This document shows positions 15,702 through 24,461 of a stretch of DNA of 64,000 nt, one piece after another. This stretch comes from UBA9160 sp035489755 (lineage in GTDB: Bacteria > Myxococcota_A > UBA9160). The notes under the pieces are model-generated. The model was not told where the DNA came from. It did no database searches and was given only the letters and a program-made list of their open reading frames with translations. Location of the stretch: the NCBI GenBank assembly GCA_035489755.1, contig DATGZK010000077.1, positions 310,001-374,000 of the forward strand. The letters run 5' to 3'. The position numbers and the translations under genes were made by a program. Position 1 is the first letter of the stretch; the number at the start of each line of letters is the position of its first letter.

Positions 15702-18061
15702 TCCCGTGTCTTCAACACAGCCACGAGATCGAGCCGGTCGGTGCGCCGCCGGACGACGAATCCCGACGCGATCGCCGCAGCGATCACCACGGCCACCGCG
15801 AAGCCATAGGTACGAAAGGTCAGCACAAAGGGCATGCGAAACAGCTCGGTCTCATAGGCGCGCACCAGTGCGGCGCAGGTCAGGTAGCCGATCCAGCAGC
15901 CGAGGGGGATGGCGAGGGCGGTGAGCAGGGCCTGCTCGCCGAGCAGCATCCACGCCACTTCGCGCCGGGTGAAGCCGAGCACGCGCAAGCTCGAGAGTTC
16001 ACGCCCACGCTCGGAGAGCGCAATCCGGGCTGCGTTGTAGACCACCGCGAAGGCGATCACGCACGCAAAGGCAATGATGATCAAATTGAAAACCCGCATG
16101 CTGCGGGCGACGTTCTCGTGAAAGCTGCGGAGTGCGGCTTCGCGAAGCATGACGCCCTCGACCCGCGGCGTCCGCTTCAGCACTTGGTAGAGCGACGCGG
16201 CGGAAGAGCCGTCCACTTGGAGCCAGGCGCCGGAGAGCGCGCCGGCCTCGCGCATCAGATGCGCAAGGGATGCTTCGTCCATGTAGGCCGAGATGCCGAC
16301 GAGCTCGTCCACGCGGCCCGCGACAAGAACCTCCCGAGCGGGACGCGAGCCTTCAAGCACTTCGACACGGACGGTGTCGCCGGCCGACACTCCGAGGATG
16401 TCGGCCAAGCTGCCGGTAAGCAGCATTCCTTCCGGCGGTAGCGGCACGATTTGGAGTTTGGCGTCGACGAGGCGCCTTAGCTCGGTTTTCGGGGCGAGCC
16501 CGAGAATCAGCGTGCGTCGGCTCCGGTGCGCGGAGCGCAGTCGCACCGGCACCGCACGGTACGGCTCGACCGCAAGTACGCCGGGCAAATGGACGAGCGA
16601 CGAGAGCGCGCGGGCCGAAACCAGGTCATGAAAGGTCACAGTGACGTCATCGCGCTGCACGATCTCGAACTGGATCTCCATCAGTGCATCCATGGCGTCA
16701 TCGAGGTAGCGCCCGACCACCAGCAGAGCGACCGCCATGGCAATGCCAAGGGTCGAGAGTAGAGCGCGCCCGGGTCGCCGTACGAGGTTGCGCGCGATCA
16801 TGCGCGCGGGCAGCGGCAGGAGCTTTCGGGCCCGGCTGCGGAACAGGAGGCCGCCGTGAAAGCGAGCCGGCGCTTCTGGTCGCATGGCTTCAGCGGCGGG
16901 AAGCGCCAGCGCCGCACGGACTGCACCGACTGCCCCCACGAAGGCGGCGCCGGCCGCCACGGCGACGGCCAGTGCGACTACGCCGGCGCGCGCTTCGAAG
17001 CGCAGCAGCGGAAAGCGGTAGAACTCGACGTAGACCCTGTTCACCAGCCAAGCCAGCCAAAGGCCGATCCCACTGCCCAGAAGCGCGCCCGCCGCAACCG
17101 TCACTGCCGCGAACTCAAGGAAGTGGAGCCCCACGGCAAAGTTCGAGTAACCGAAGGCCTTGAGCACGCCGATCTGGTCGCGCTGGAGCGCCACCAGCCG
17201 ATGCAGCACCACATTCAGCAGGAACGCCGCCACGCCGAGGAAAATGGTCGGCAGGACGGTTCCGCTCACCCGGTTCTGGGCGATCTCATCCGAGAGGAAA
17301 GAGTGGGACACCTGGTCCCGTCGGCCGTAGGCAAAGCCTCCGCCATAGGGCTCGAGGATCCGGTCGAGCTGCGCGATCACCTCGCGCTCGCTTGCACCCG
17401 GGACAAGCGTTGCCACCACGTCGTTGAACGCGCCATCGAGGTTGAATGCGGGGCCCATGGCCTCGCGGCTCATCCAGATGACGCCGAAGCGGCGGTTGTC
17501 CGGCAGCACATCGCCGCTGCGCACGGCGAACACGAACTCCGGGGACAGCGCGATGCCGACGATGCGCAGCCGCTGCCAGCGCCCATTGAGCACCGCACCG
17601 AGCGTGTCCCCGGGCACGAGCCCGTTCGCCTCGGCAAACGCGTCCGAGACGAGCACCTCGTCGCGGCGCCCCGGCTCGAGCCAGCGACCGCTGTGCAAGT
17701 GCAGGTCGTTGAGCATCGGAGTGTGCTGCTCGGGCACGGAAACGAGGCGGCCCGTTGCCGGCTCCGCAAGACCGGGCACGTCGAGCGTCACCTCGAACAC
17801 AAGACGCGTGCGCAGTTCCGCAACACCGCCGATCGCCGCAATGCGCTGCGCGATCCATTCGGGGGCGCGCTTGCAGCTCGCAAACACATCGGCGAAGCGG
17901 TATTCGGCGTAGTAGCTGGCCTGCGTCACGACGAGCGAGTCGTAGGCTGTCCGGGTGGTCACGAGCGTGGCCACGCCGCAAGCCACGACAAGTGCGATCG
18001 CGAGCACTTGACCGCGCAGATGGCTGAGGTCCCGCCACAGCTTGTGATGGAGTGCGCTCAC
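15698..18061 (-). CDS. FtsX/MacB-type ABC transporter permease
   Basis: A 787-residue protein with two repeats of the MacB-periplasmic-core plus FtsX layout. The first FtsX domain includes TIFLGVAAFLLNVVLHRLVA and QRDQIGVLKAFGYSN; the second includes FNLIIIAFACVIAFAVVYNA and ERGRELSSLRVLGFTRREV. The repeated Q/ERGxxxxLKALG/LRVLG motifs are the coupling helices that contact the ATPase. The extracytoplasmic domains lie at about residues 40-230 and 455-640. The start is the GTG at 18061, which overlaps the ATPase stop as GTGA; a longer open frame upstream is antisense-like and unrelated. Duplicated permeases of this size act in lipid, lipoprotein or peptide export; the cargo here is unknown. Confidence 0.9.
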   Translation of the reverse strand: MSALHHKLWRDLSHLRGQVLAIALVVACGVATLVTTRTAYDSLVVTQASYYAEYRFADVFASCKRAPEWIAQRIAAIGGVAELRTRLVFEVTLDVPGLAEPATGRLVSVPEQHTPMLNDLHLHSGRWLEPGRRDEVLVSDAFAEANGLVPGDTLGAVLNGRWQRLRIVGIALSPEFVFAVRSGDVLPDNRRFGVIWMSREAMGPAFNLDGAFNDVVATLVPGASEREVIAQLDRILEPYGGGFAYGRRDQVSHSFLSDEIAQNRVSGTVLPTIFLGVAAFLLNVVLHRLVALQRDQIGVLKAFGYSNFAVGLHFLEFAAVTVAAGALLGSGIGLWLAWLVNRVYVEFYRFPLLRFEARAGVVALAVAVAAGAAFVGAVGAVRAALALPAAEAMRPEAPARFHGGLLFRSRARKLLPLPARMIARNLVRRPGRALLSTLGIAMAVALLVVGRYLDDAMDALMEIQFEIVQRDDVTVTFHDLVSARALSSLVHLPGVLAVEPYRAVPVRLRSAHRSRRTLILGLAPKTELRRLVDAKLQIVPLPPEGMLLTGSLADILGVSAGDTVRVEVLEGSRPAREVLVAGRVDELVGISAYMDEASLAHLMREAGALSGAWLQVDGSSAASLYQVLKRTPRVEGVMLREAALRSFHENVARSMRVFNLIIIAFACVIAFAVVYNAARIALSERGRELSSLRVLGFTRREVAWMLLGEQALLTALAIPLGCWIGYLTCAALVRAYETELFRMPFVLTFRTYGFAVAVVIAAAIASGFVVRRRTDRLDLVAVLKTRE

Positions 18062-18786
18062 CACTCGAGCTCTGAGGGGCGCGCGCGGCTGGGATTGCGC
18101 CGCACGTCCAAGATCGCGCCGCTGCGCAGGCGGATCACCCGATCGGCCATTGCGGCAATGGCCGCATTGTGCGTGATGACAGCGGTCGTCGTGCCAAGCT
18201 CTCGGTTTGCGTTCTCGATCACTTCCAGCACGAGCTTGCCGGTGCTGTAGTCGAGGGCGCCGGTCGGCTCGTCGCACAGCAGGACCTCCGGGCGCTTGGC
18301 CAGCGCGCGGGCGATGGCCACGCGCTGCTGTTCACCGCCGGAGAGCTGCGCCGGAAAGTGGTCCATCCGCTCCGCGAGGCCGACCCGGGCGAGCGCTTCC
18401 TCCGGCGCCATGGGATGACGCGCGATCTCGGTGACGAGTGCCACGTTCTCGCGAGCGGTCAGGCTGGGAATCAAGTTGTAGAACTGGAACACGAACCCTA
18501 CATGCTCGCGCCGGAACTTCGTGCGCGCGGCCTCGTCGTCGACCGTGAGGTCGTGGTCCAGAAAGGTCACCTGGCCGGAGGTAGGCGTGTCGAGGCCGCC
18601 CAGGATATTGAGCAGCGTCGACTTACCGCTTCCAGAGGGCCCGAGCAGAACGACGAGCTCGCCGCGGTAGAGATCGAGATCCACCGAAGCGAGGGCATGC
18701 ACCTCGACATCGCCCATGCAGTAGATCTTGGTGAGACTGCGGGCACGGAAGACAATCTCGGAGCGGGATGCAGCAGGCGCCGACAT
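18058..18786 (-). CDS. LolD/MacB-type ABC exporter ATPase
   Basis: A 242-residue ATPase of the LolD/FtsE/MacB family. Walker A is GPSGSGKST (49-57), the Q-loop sits in FVFQFYNLIPSLTARENV, the signature is LSGGEQQRVAIARALA, Walker B is VLLCDEPTGALD and the H-loop ITHN. The phrase FQFYNLIPSLTARENV is typical of this mechanotransmission class. The ATG at 18786 gives standard length. It begins the minus-strand unit ATPase, permease, adaptor, mlaF-E-D-A-C, all linked by overlaps or gaps under 40 bases up to mlaA. It is divergent from the SDR gene at 18882. Confidence 0.93.
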   Translation of the reverse strand: MSAPAASRSEIVFRARSLTKIYCMGDVEVHALASVDLDLYRGELVVLLGPSGSGKSTLLNILGGLDTPTSGQVTFLDHDLTVDDEAARTKFRREHVGFVFQFYNLIPSLTARENVALVTEIARHPMAPEEALARVGLAERMDHFPAQLSGGEQQRVAIARALAKRPEVLLCDEPTGALDYSTGKLVLEVIENANRELGTTTAVITHNAAIAAMADRVIRLRSGAILDVRRNPSRARPSELEW

Positions 18787-18881
18787 GACCGGAGTATGCC
18801 CGCTCTGCCTCGCAGCGGGTCTCCTCTGGCGCTCAAGAGAACGATCGCAAGATCCGGCGGGATCGCGCATGATGGAAAGGC

Positions 18882-19697
18882 ATGCCCCCGTCCGTCCCTC
18901 CCTCGGCTGCCCGTTTCGTCGGGCGCACCGCCCTCGTGACGGGTGCGGCCAGCGGCATCGGACTCGCAACTGCACAAAGGCTCGCCCGCGAGGGCGCCGT
19001 GGTCGCCTGCCTGGACCTCGACGCAGGAGGTGCCGAGCGTGCCGCCGAAGCGATCCGCCTCCACGGCGGACAGGCAGAGGCGTTCGAATGCGACATTGCG
19101 CGCAGCTCCGCCGTCGCCGCCGCTTGTGCGGCGGTGGAACGCAGCCTCGGTCCCGTTTCCGTGCTCGCCAACGTGGCCGGAGTGGGCGACGCGACGGGTT
19201 TGGAGGGCATCGAGGCGATCGACGACGAGCGCTGGCAGGTGGTGCTGGCGGTGAATGTGAACGGCGCCTTCTACCTCTGCCGTGCGCTCCTGCCCGGCAT
19301 GGCCGCACGCGCCACGGGTGCGATTGTGAACGTGTCGTCGCTCGCGGGTCGCTCGAAGAGTGCGAATGGCGGCCTCGCCTACACGACGAGCAAGGCTGCG
19401 ATCCTCGGGATGACACGGCACCTGGCGTTTGACTACGGCCCGCGCGGCGTGCGGGTGAACGCGATCTGCCCGGGAGGCGTCGACACGCCGATGCTCCGCG
19501 GGGTACGGCGCGGGAGCACACCCGAGGAGGCCGAACATCGCCGCCAGCGGATTGCCGCCTACGAGTACTTCATGCCGATCAAGCGCATCTCGACGCCGGA
19601 CGAGCAGGCATCCGCCATCGCCTTCCTCGCGTCCGATGACGCGTCGTATATCAATGGAGTGTCGCTGGACGTCAACGGCGGCCTCTTCATGGCCTAA
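18882..19697 (+). CDS. short-chain dehydrogenase (FabG-like)
   Basis: A 271-residue classical SDR. The cofactor motif TGAASGIG is at residues 20-27, CLDLDAGG follows strand 2 (an Asp there favours NAD over NADP), the NVAG motif replaces NNAG, and the active site is in NVSSLAGRSKSANGGLAYTT with SK next. The close YINGVSLDVNGGLFMA is the usual tetramer-interface tail. GGAAAGG lies before the ATG. It is followed 39 bases later by a carboxymuconolactone-decarboxylase-fold gene in the same direction, so both may serve one catabolic step. Substrate unknown. Confidence 0.9.
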   Translation: MPPSVPPSAARFVGRTALVTGAASGIGLATAQRLAREGAVVACLDLDAGGAERAAEAIRLHGGQAEAFECDIARSSAVAAACAAVERSLGPVSVLANVAGVGDATGLEGIEAIDDERWQVVLAVNVNGAFYLCRALLPGMAARATGAIVNVSSLAGRSKSANGGLAYTTSKAAILGMTRHLAFDYGPRGVRVNAICPGGVDTPMLRGVRRGSTPEEAEHRRQRIAAYEYFMPIKRISTPDEQASAIAFLASDDASYINGVSLDVNGGLFMA

Positions 19698-19736
19698 AGC
19701 CCGCGGCACCGTCGAGCCCGCGCACAAGGAGAAAGC

Positions 19737-20285
19737 ATGGCGCGCCTGCCTTACATCGATCTCGCGACCGCCTCCGAGCCGGTGCGGGAGGTATTCGACC
19801 GGCTGCCGGTTCATCTCAATGTGTTCAAGCTGATGGCGCTCGCAGAAACGTGTTTCCGGCCGCTGCTCCGCCTGGGAACCGCGATCCTCGGCCGACAAAA
19901 GCTCAGCTCGAAGCTCCGTGAGCTCGCGATCTTGCGCGTGGCCGCGCTCTCCGGCGCCCGGTACGAATGGGTGCAGCACGTACCGATCGCCAAGCACGTC
20001 GGCGCGACGGACGTCCAAGTCGCTGCGATCGAGCGCGGAGGGATCGATGCGCCGTGCTTTGATGCGACCGAGCAGGCGGCGCTCCGCCTCGCGAGCGAGC
20101 TGGTCGAAGGGGTGCGTGCAACGGACGCGACCTACGGCGAGGTGGCGCAGCGGTTCTCCCCGCAGGAGATCGTGGAGCTCATCCTCGCGGTCGGCTACTA
20201 CCGAATGCTCGCGACCCTGATGGAGACTGCCGCGATCGATCTCGATCCGCCGGCGGGAACCAAAGTCGTGGACGCGATTCGATAA
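19737..20285 (+). CDS. carboxymuconolactone decarboxylase / AhpD-fold protein
   Basis: A 182-residue all-helical protein of the CMD family. The core is SSKLRELAILRVAALSGARY followed by EWVQHVPIAKHVGATDVQV, the conserved E-x-x-x-H helix pair. The CxxC of AhpD peroxidase partners is absent, so it is closer to the decarboxylase-like group of unknown function. The C-terminal FSPQEIVELILAVGYYRMLA helix is also typical. AAGGAG is 6 bases before the ATG. It is convergent with the glutathione peroxidase gene and probably co-transcribed with the SDR upstream. Confidence 0.88.
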   Translation: MARLPYIDLATASEPVREVFDRLPVHLNVFKLMALAETCFRPLLRLGTAILGRQKLSSKLRELAILRVAALSGARYEWVQHVPIAKHVGATDVQVAAIERGGIDAPCFDATEQAALRLASELVEGVRATDATYGEVAQRFSPQEIVELILAVGYYRMLATLMETAAIDLDPPAGTKVVDAIR

Positions 20286-20301
20286 TCCGGGCGATCCGCG
20301 C

Positions 20302-20784
20302 TCAAGATCCTTCGGCGAGCAGGGCCTCGATCTTCGCGACGAGTGCCGGATCTTCGGGCTTTGTCTGAGGATCAAACCTTGCCACGACAGCGCCTTGGCG
20401 ATCGAGCAAGTATTTCTGGAAGTTCCACTTGACCTCGCCTCCGAGCGGAGCCGGCAGCGTCGTCAGCATCTTGTAGAGGGGATGCATGTCATCGCCCTTC
20501 ACACTGATCTTGGAGAACATCGGGAACTGGATGTCGTAGGTGGCGCGGCAAAACTCGGCGATCTGTCCGTCCGCACCGGGCTCCTGCCCGGCGAAATTGT
20601 TGGCGGGGAATCCGAGCACGACGAACCCCCGGTCCTTGTACTTGCCGTAGAGCGCCTCCAAACCTTCGTATTGCGGTGTCAGCCCGCACTTGCTGGCCGT
20701 GTTGACGAGCATCACGACCTTCCCCTGGTAGTCGGAAAGAGCCTGCGGGCTCCCATCGAGACGTCTCATCGTGAAGGACAACAC
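20302..20784 (-). CDS. glutathione peroxidase (cysteine type)
   Basis: A 160-residue thioredoxin-fold peroxidase that would reduce hydrogen peroxide or lipid hydroperoxides. The active-site motif is NTASKCGLTPQYEGLEALY with Cys instead of selenocysteine, the Gln/Trp partners lie in GFPANNFAGQEPG and KWNFQKYLLDRQG. The GTG at 20784 is chosen because GGAGGA sits 5 bases upstream; the frame is open further upstream without family features. The absence of the oligomer loop suggests a monomer that is probably recycled by thioredoxin, as in most bacterial members. It is divergent from a nitroreductase gene. Confidence 0.92.
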   Translation of the reverse strand: MLSFTMRRLDGSPQALSDYQGKVVMLVNTASKCGLTPQYEGLEALYGKYKDRGFVVLGFPANNFAGQEPGADGQIAEFCRATYDIQFPMFSKISVKGDDMHPLYKMLTTLPAPLGGEVKWNFQKYLLDRQGAVVARFDPQTKPEDPALVAKIEALLAEGS

Positions 20785-20878
20785 GTCGACTCCTCCGTGG
20801 TACCGACCCCATGGCCGCGGCCGTGAGCCGCGGTGCTCTGCCAAGCGCCGGAGCGCGGCGAAAATGGGTGAATCGTCG

Positions 20879-20918
20879 CGGCCAGCCAGGCTGCTGCGCG
20901 GTTTACACTAGCTGGCCG
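20879..20918. promoter_or_regulatory. inverted repeat between divergent redox genes
   Basis: CGGCCAGC at 20879-20886 and GCTGGCCG at 20911-20918 form a perfect 8-base inverted repeat with a 24-base spacer. The spacer holds TACACT (20904-20909), a -10-like element facing the nitroreductase gene. The layout would suit an operator for a dimeric repressor or activator, or a hairpin in the leader. No regulator gene is adjacent, and GC-rich sequence makes such repeats fairly common by chance. Confidence 0.3.
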
Positions 20919-20969
20919 GAGGGCGCCGGCTAGGCTGCCCAAGAACACCCTGTCGGGGAGGAACCCATC

Positions 20970-21623
20970 ATGGGCGAGAGCTTTGACCTGCGCATGCCGC
21001 TTGAGGAGGCCATGGAGACCCAGCGAGCGATCCGGCGCCTCAAACCCGACCCCGTCGAGGACGCGCTCGTTCTTCGGCTGATCGAGCTTGCCCTCAAGGC
21101 ACCGACCGGCTCGAACGCGCAGAACTGGGAGTTCGTCGTGGTCCGCGACCCGGCCGTGAAGGGCCGACTGGCACAGCGAAACCGCCAGGCATGGCGCCTT
21201 TACGGCGGGATCGGGCGCTGGCTCGCGCGCAAAGACGCAAAGATGCTGCGCTTGCTCGATGCCGTGCAGTGGCAAGCCGACCACTTCGAGGAAATTCCGG
21301 TCCTCGTGGTCGCCTGTCTGCGCGGGCTGCATGCCCCATTTCCGCCGCTTCTCGCGACGAGCTACTACGGGTCGATCTATCCCTCTGTCCAGAACCTGCT
21401 GCTCGCCGCCCGGGCGGCTGGCCTCGGCGCGGCACTCATCACGCTTCCACTGTGGAGCACGATCTCCGTGCGGCGCATTCTCGGCCTACCCCTAAGTGTG
21501 ACACCCTGCGCGGTCGTACCCCTCGGCTGGCCCATCGGCCGCTACGGTCCGACCACGCGCAAGCCCGTGGGGGACGTGGTCTCGCTCGACCGCTACGGCC
21601 ACCGGCCGTTTCGGGCGCGCTGA
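20970..21623 (+). CDS. nitroreductase family protein
   Basis: A 217-residue FMN-dependent oxidoreductase of the nitroreductase superfamily. The N-terminal AMETQRAIRRLKPDPVEDAL is the usual FMN-contact start, followed by APTGSNAQNWEFVVVRD, and the C-terminal AARAAGLGAALITLPLW provides the second flavin contact. A central hydrophobic segment around YYGSIYPSVQNLLLA forms the dimer helix. It has a loose GGGGAGGAAC ribosome site before the ATG at 20970. Substrate is unknown. It is divergent from glutathione peroxidase across a short region that holds an inverted repeat. Confidence 0.9.
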   Translation: MGESFDLRMPLEEAMETQRAIRRLKPDPVEDALVLRLIELALKAPTGSNAQNWEFVVVRDPAVKGRLAQRNRQAWRLYGGIGRWLARKDAKMLRLLDAVQWQADHFEEIPVLVVACLRGLHAPFPPLLATSYYGSIYPSVQNLLLAARAAGLGAALITLPLWSTISVRRILGLPLSVTPCAVVPLGWPIGRYGPTTRKPVGDVVSLDRYGHRPFRAR

Positions 21624-21631
21624 GGCCGCGC

Positions 21632-21659
21632 TTGCCGAATTCAATCGCTCGTTTAAAAT
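21632..21659 (+). promoter_or_regulatory. predicted sigma-70 promoter of the CecR-like exporter operon
   Basis: TTGCCG (21632-21637) and TAAAAT (21654-21659) are separated by 16 bases and stand out as AT-rich in this GC-rich window. Transcription would begin within a few bases of the GTG at 21668, giving a nearly leaderless message, which fits the lack of a clear ribosome site before that GTG. Confidence 0.45.
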
Positions 21660-21667
21660 AACCGTTT

Positions 21668-22384
21668 GTGAGCCTGCCCCTTCGGAAGCCGGACGCCCAT
21701 CGCGAAACGCAAGAACGGCTGCTCGACGCGGCTGCGACGCTCTTCGCGCAGCGCGGCTTCTTCGGCACGACCGTTCGGGAGATCGCGCAGCAAGCCCAGG
21801 TGAACATCGCCGCGGGCCACTACCATTTCGGCTCGAAGCAGGAGCTTTATCTCGAGGTCACGCGACGGCAGTTCGAGCAAATGGCCGCGCAGCTCATGGC
21901 GCGCCGCGCCTCCCTCACCCCCACCGAGATCGATGCGGCCTCCCGTCCAGAGCTCATCGCGATGCTGCGGGTGCGGGTCGAGACCATGCTCGAGCACCTT
22001 GTCGGCCCGCCGCCGAGCATCCATGGCCAGCTGATGCAGCGGGAAATGTGCGATCCGAGCGGCGCGCTCCCGGTGATCGTCGAACAATTCATACGCCCGC
22101 ACAAAGAGCAGATGCAGCGAGTCGTCGCGCGCCTCGCACCGGGCCTTGCAAAGCGTGAGCTCGAGCGCTGCTGCTTCAGCATCGTCGGGCAGATCTTCTT
22201 CTACCGGATGATGTTCCCGATCATTCCTCTTCTCATGGGGGTCGACGAGCTGCCGCGCGATTTCGTGCGCACGACCGCAGACCATATCACCGCATTCTCG
22301 CTCGGGGCCCTGACCGAACTCTCGCGCCGTCCGCAGCCCGCGAGCGGTGCTCGCTCCGCTCGGCGCGCCGGCGCCCCGCGGTGA
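21668..22384 (+). CDS. TetR-family regulator, CecR (YbiH)-like
   Basis: A 238-residue repressor. Residues 15-62 form the TetR DNA-binding domain, with RLLDAAATLFAQRGFFGTTV and REIAQQAQVNIAAGHYHFG as helix-turn-helix. The larger C-terminal domain (SIHGQLMQREMCDPSGALPV, then FIRPHKEQMQRVVARL) matches the DUF1956 ligand domain of CecR. In E. coli CecR controls the ybhGFSR exporter. Here the gene directly precedes a YbhG-like adaptor (4-base gap), so autoregulation with the exporter is expected. The start is the GTG at 21668, almost at the predicted transcription start. The C-terminus is arginine-rich. Confidence 0.9.
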   Translation: MSLPLRKPDAHRETQERLLDAAATLFAQRGFFGTTVREIAQQAQVNIAAGHYHFGSKQELYLEVTRRQFEQMAAQLMARRASLTPTEIDAASRPELIAMLRVRVETMLEHLVGPPPSIHGQLMQREMCDPSGALPVIVEQFIRPHKEQMQRVVARLAPGLAKRELERCCFSIVGQIFFYRMMFPIIPLLMGVDELPRDFVRTTADHITAFSLGALTELSRRPQPASGARSARRAGAPR

Positions 22385-22388
22385 ATCG

Positions 22389-23444
22389 ATGCCGCGCCGC
22401 CTGATCCCGTTCGTTGTGATCGCCGTGGCGGCCCTTTTGGGTCTTCTCGCCTACCTGCGCAGCAACCACGGCCAAGTGCACTTCACCGGGTTTGTCGAAG
22501 GCGAGGAGCGCGTGCTGCGCAGCGAAGTGGCGGCCCGTGTCCTCGAAGTCCACTTCGCCGAGGGGGACCTGGTCCCTCCCGACGCGGTCGTCGCACAACT
22601 CGACGACGCGGAGATCCAGGCGCGGATCCACACCAAGCAGCAAGAGATCGTGACCGCGGACGCGGACATCGCGCGCCAGGAGGAGCAGCTGGCGCTCGTT
22701 CAGCAGACATGGAAGCAAGACCTGCTCTCTCGTCAGGCCGAGCTGCGCCAAGCCACAGCCTCCGCCCACTTGGCGCAGCTCACGCTTCAGCGCAAACAGA
22801 CGCTGCTCAAGAGCAACGTGGCGAGCCAGGAGTCCCTCGATGAGGCGCGCTCGCACCACGACGAGACGCACAGTGCCCTCGACCGCGCGCGCGACATTGT
22901 GGCCCGCACCCAAGCCGAAGAGGGCCAAATCACCGTCGCCCAACGTGAGCTCGAAGTGCTGCGTCAGCGGCGCGAGCTGGCCGAGGCCCAGCTCGAGGAG
23001 CTGCGGGTCGTGGCGGCCCGCTACCAGATCCGGGCGCCGAAGGTCGGCACGGTCCTCCAGACGCAGCTGATCTGGCCCGGCGAACTGGCCCAGCCCGGCA
23101 CGCCCGTGGCATCGGTGCTCGATCCCGACGACAAATATGTCCAGATTTACGTGCCGGTCGCCGACGTTTCGCAGCTGCGCGTCGGGCAGCCCGTGGAGAT
23201 CGAGCTCGACAGTGAACTCGGAACGCGGACGCCAGGCGAAGTGAGCTTCGTGGCGGACAAAGCAAACTTCACGCCGGAAAAGATCGAGACGCGCAGCGAT
23301 CGGATCGGCCAGGTGTACCGCGTGAAAATCCGCATCCTGAAGCTGGAGGACGCGGCGCGCCTGCAGCCGGGAACCGAGGGCAACGTCTATCTGGTGTCTT
23401 CGGCCCCAAAAAAGGACGTGGCGCTCGGGCACGAGGGGAAATGA
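22389..23444 (+). CDS. HlyD/YbhG-like exporter adaptor
   Basis: A 351-residue membrane fusion protein. Residues 5-22 (LIPFVVIAVAALLGLLAYL) are the inner-membrane anchor. Then come a lipoyl half (FVEGEERVLRSEVAARVLEV), a long coiled coil at about residues 75-205 rich in Gln/Glu/Ala, the second lipoyl half (YQIRAPKVGTVLQTQLIWPG) and a beta-barrel ending KIRILKLEDAARLQPGTEGN. This is the YbhG layout. It starts 4 bases after the CecR-like gene and overlaps the first ATPase gene by four bases. The outer-membrane partner would be a TolC-like protein encoded elsewhere. Confidence 0.9.
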   Translation: MPRRLIPFVVIAVAALLGLLAYLRSNHGQVHFTGFVEGEERVLRSEVAARVLEVHFAEGDLVPPDAVVAQLDDAEIQARIHTKQQEIVTADADIARQEEQLALVQQTWKQDLLSRQAELRQATASAHLAQLTLQRKQTLLKSNVASQESLDEARSHHDETHSALDRARDIVARTQAEEGQITVAQRELEVLRQRRELAEAQLEELRVVAARYQIRAPKVGTVLQTQLIWPGELAQPGTPVASVLDPDDKYVQIYVPVADVSQLRVGQPVEIELDSELGTRTPGEVSFVADKANFTPEKIETRSDRIGQVYRVKIRILKLEDAARLQPGTEGNVYLVSSAPKKDVALGHEGK

Positions 23445-24388
23445 GTGTGCAGCCGTCGCTTCGACTGCGCGGCCTGCGCAAGCGCTTCGGCAAGCGCAGC
23501 GCGCTAGACGGGATCGATCTCAGGCTCGAAGGCCCGCAGATCGTCGGCATTGTTGGACCCGACGGCGCGGGCAAGACTACGCTCCTGCGATCGATCGCGG
23601 GGCTGCTTGAGATCACCGCGGACGAGGCCACCGTCCTCGGCTTTGATCTTCGGCAGGACGTGCGTGCCCTAAAGGCGCAGATCGGTTACGTGCCCCAGGC
23701 CTTCAGCCTGCATCGCGACCTGTCGGTGTCCGAAAATCTGCGCTTCACCGCGCGGCTCCATCGCCTGAGCGACGAGGAGTTCGAGCGCCGTGCTCATCGC
23801 CTTCTTTCCCGCACGGACCTCTTGCCGTTCGTCGATCGGCCCGCAGGCGCGCTCTCCGGGGGCATGAGGCAGAAGCTCTCGATCGCGAATGCACTCCTGC
23901 CCCAGCCGGCGCTTCTCGTTCTCGACGAGCCGACAGCGGGCGTGGACGTGATGGCCCGGGACGAAATCTGGCGGATCCTGGAAGAGCGCCGCGGCGAATC
24001 CCTCATTCTGATCAGCACGAGCTACCTCGAGGAGACGGAGGCCTGCGACCGGCTTGTCTACCTCGATGAGGGGCGCGTCGTCGCGCAAGGCACACCCGCG
24101 GAGCTGCGTGCGCAGGTGCCTGTCAAGCTCGTGCGGGCCTGGGGCAACGATCCTCGGGCGATCGCCAAAGCCGCGGCCTCGCTGCCCTACGTGGTCTCCG
24201 CGCAGGTGCGAGGACCTTTCGCACGCATCGAGATCGCGGCGCAGCGTGCGCCCGGCGAAGCCCGCCTGCGCGCGGACTTTGCGGGGCTTGCCTCGCGGGT
24301 TCGGCTGGTCGAGCCCGCGCCGGTCGACATGGAATCGGCCCTGCTTTTTCTCTCCCGAAAGCAAGCCCCAAGGGAAAGCGCAGCGTGA
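23441..24388 (+). CDS. ABC exporter ATPase, first subunit (YbhF N-terminal half equivalent)
   Basis: A 315-residue ATPase. Walker A is GPDGAGKTT (39-47), the Q-loop is in YVPQAFSLHRDLSVSENL, the signature LSGGMRQKLSIANALL, Walker B LLVLDEPTAGVD. GPDGAGK rather than GPNGAGK and the VMARDEIWRILEE segment match the N-terminal half of YbhF. A C-terminal extension of about 90 residues follows the ATPase core. In E. coli two such units are fused in one protein; here they are separate genes 73 bases apart. Coupled to the adaptor gene by an ATGA overlap. Confidence 0.92.
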   Translation: MSVQPSLRLRGLRKRFGKRSALDGIDLRLEGPQIVGIVGPDGAGKTTLLRSIAGLLEITADEATVLGFDLRQDVRALKAQIGYVPQAFSLHRDLSVSENLRFTARLHRLSDEEFERRAHRLLSRTDLLPFVDRPAGALSGGMRQKLSIANALLPQPALLVLDEPTAGVDVMARDEIWRILEERRGESLILISTSYLEETEACDRLVYLDEGRVVAQGTPAELRAQVPVKLVRAWGNDPRAIAKAAASLPYVVSAQVRGPFARIEIAAQRAPGEARLRADFAGLASRVRLVEPAPVDMESALLFLSRKQAPRESAA

Positions 24389-24461
24389 AGCGAAGCAGGG
24401 TGGCCCGCGGGATTTCGCAGGCGCGGCCTGCGGCGCAGCGGCTCGCCCTGGGGAGGCCGAG

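Noticed and set aside
16856..18250. 464-codon plus-strand frame across the FtsX-type permease
   Set aside because: Histidine/arginine-rich shadow of the permease gene; no family features and no ribosome site.
18567..20375. 602-codon minus-strand frame across an SDR and carboxymuconolactone-decarboxylase gene
   Set aside because: Lies opposite two well-supported genes and has no recognisable protein features.
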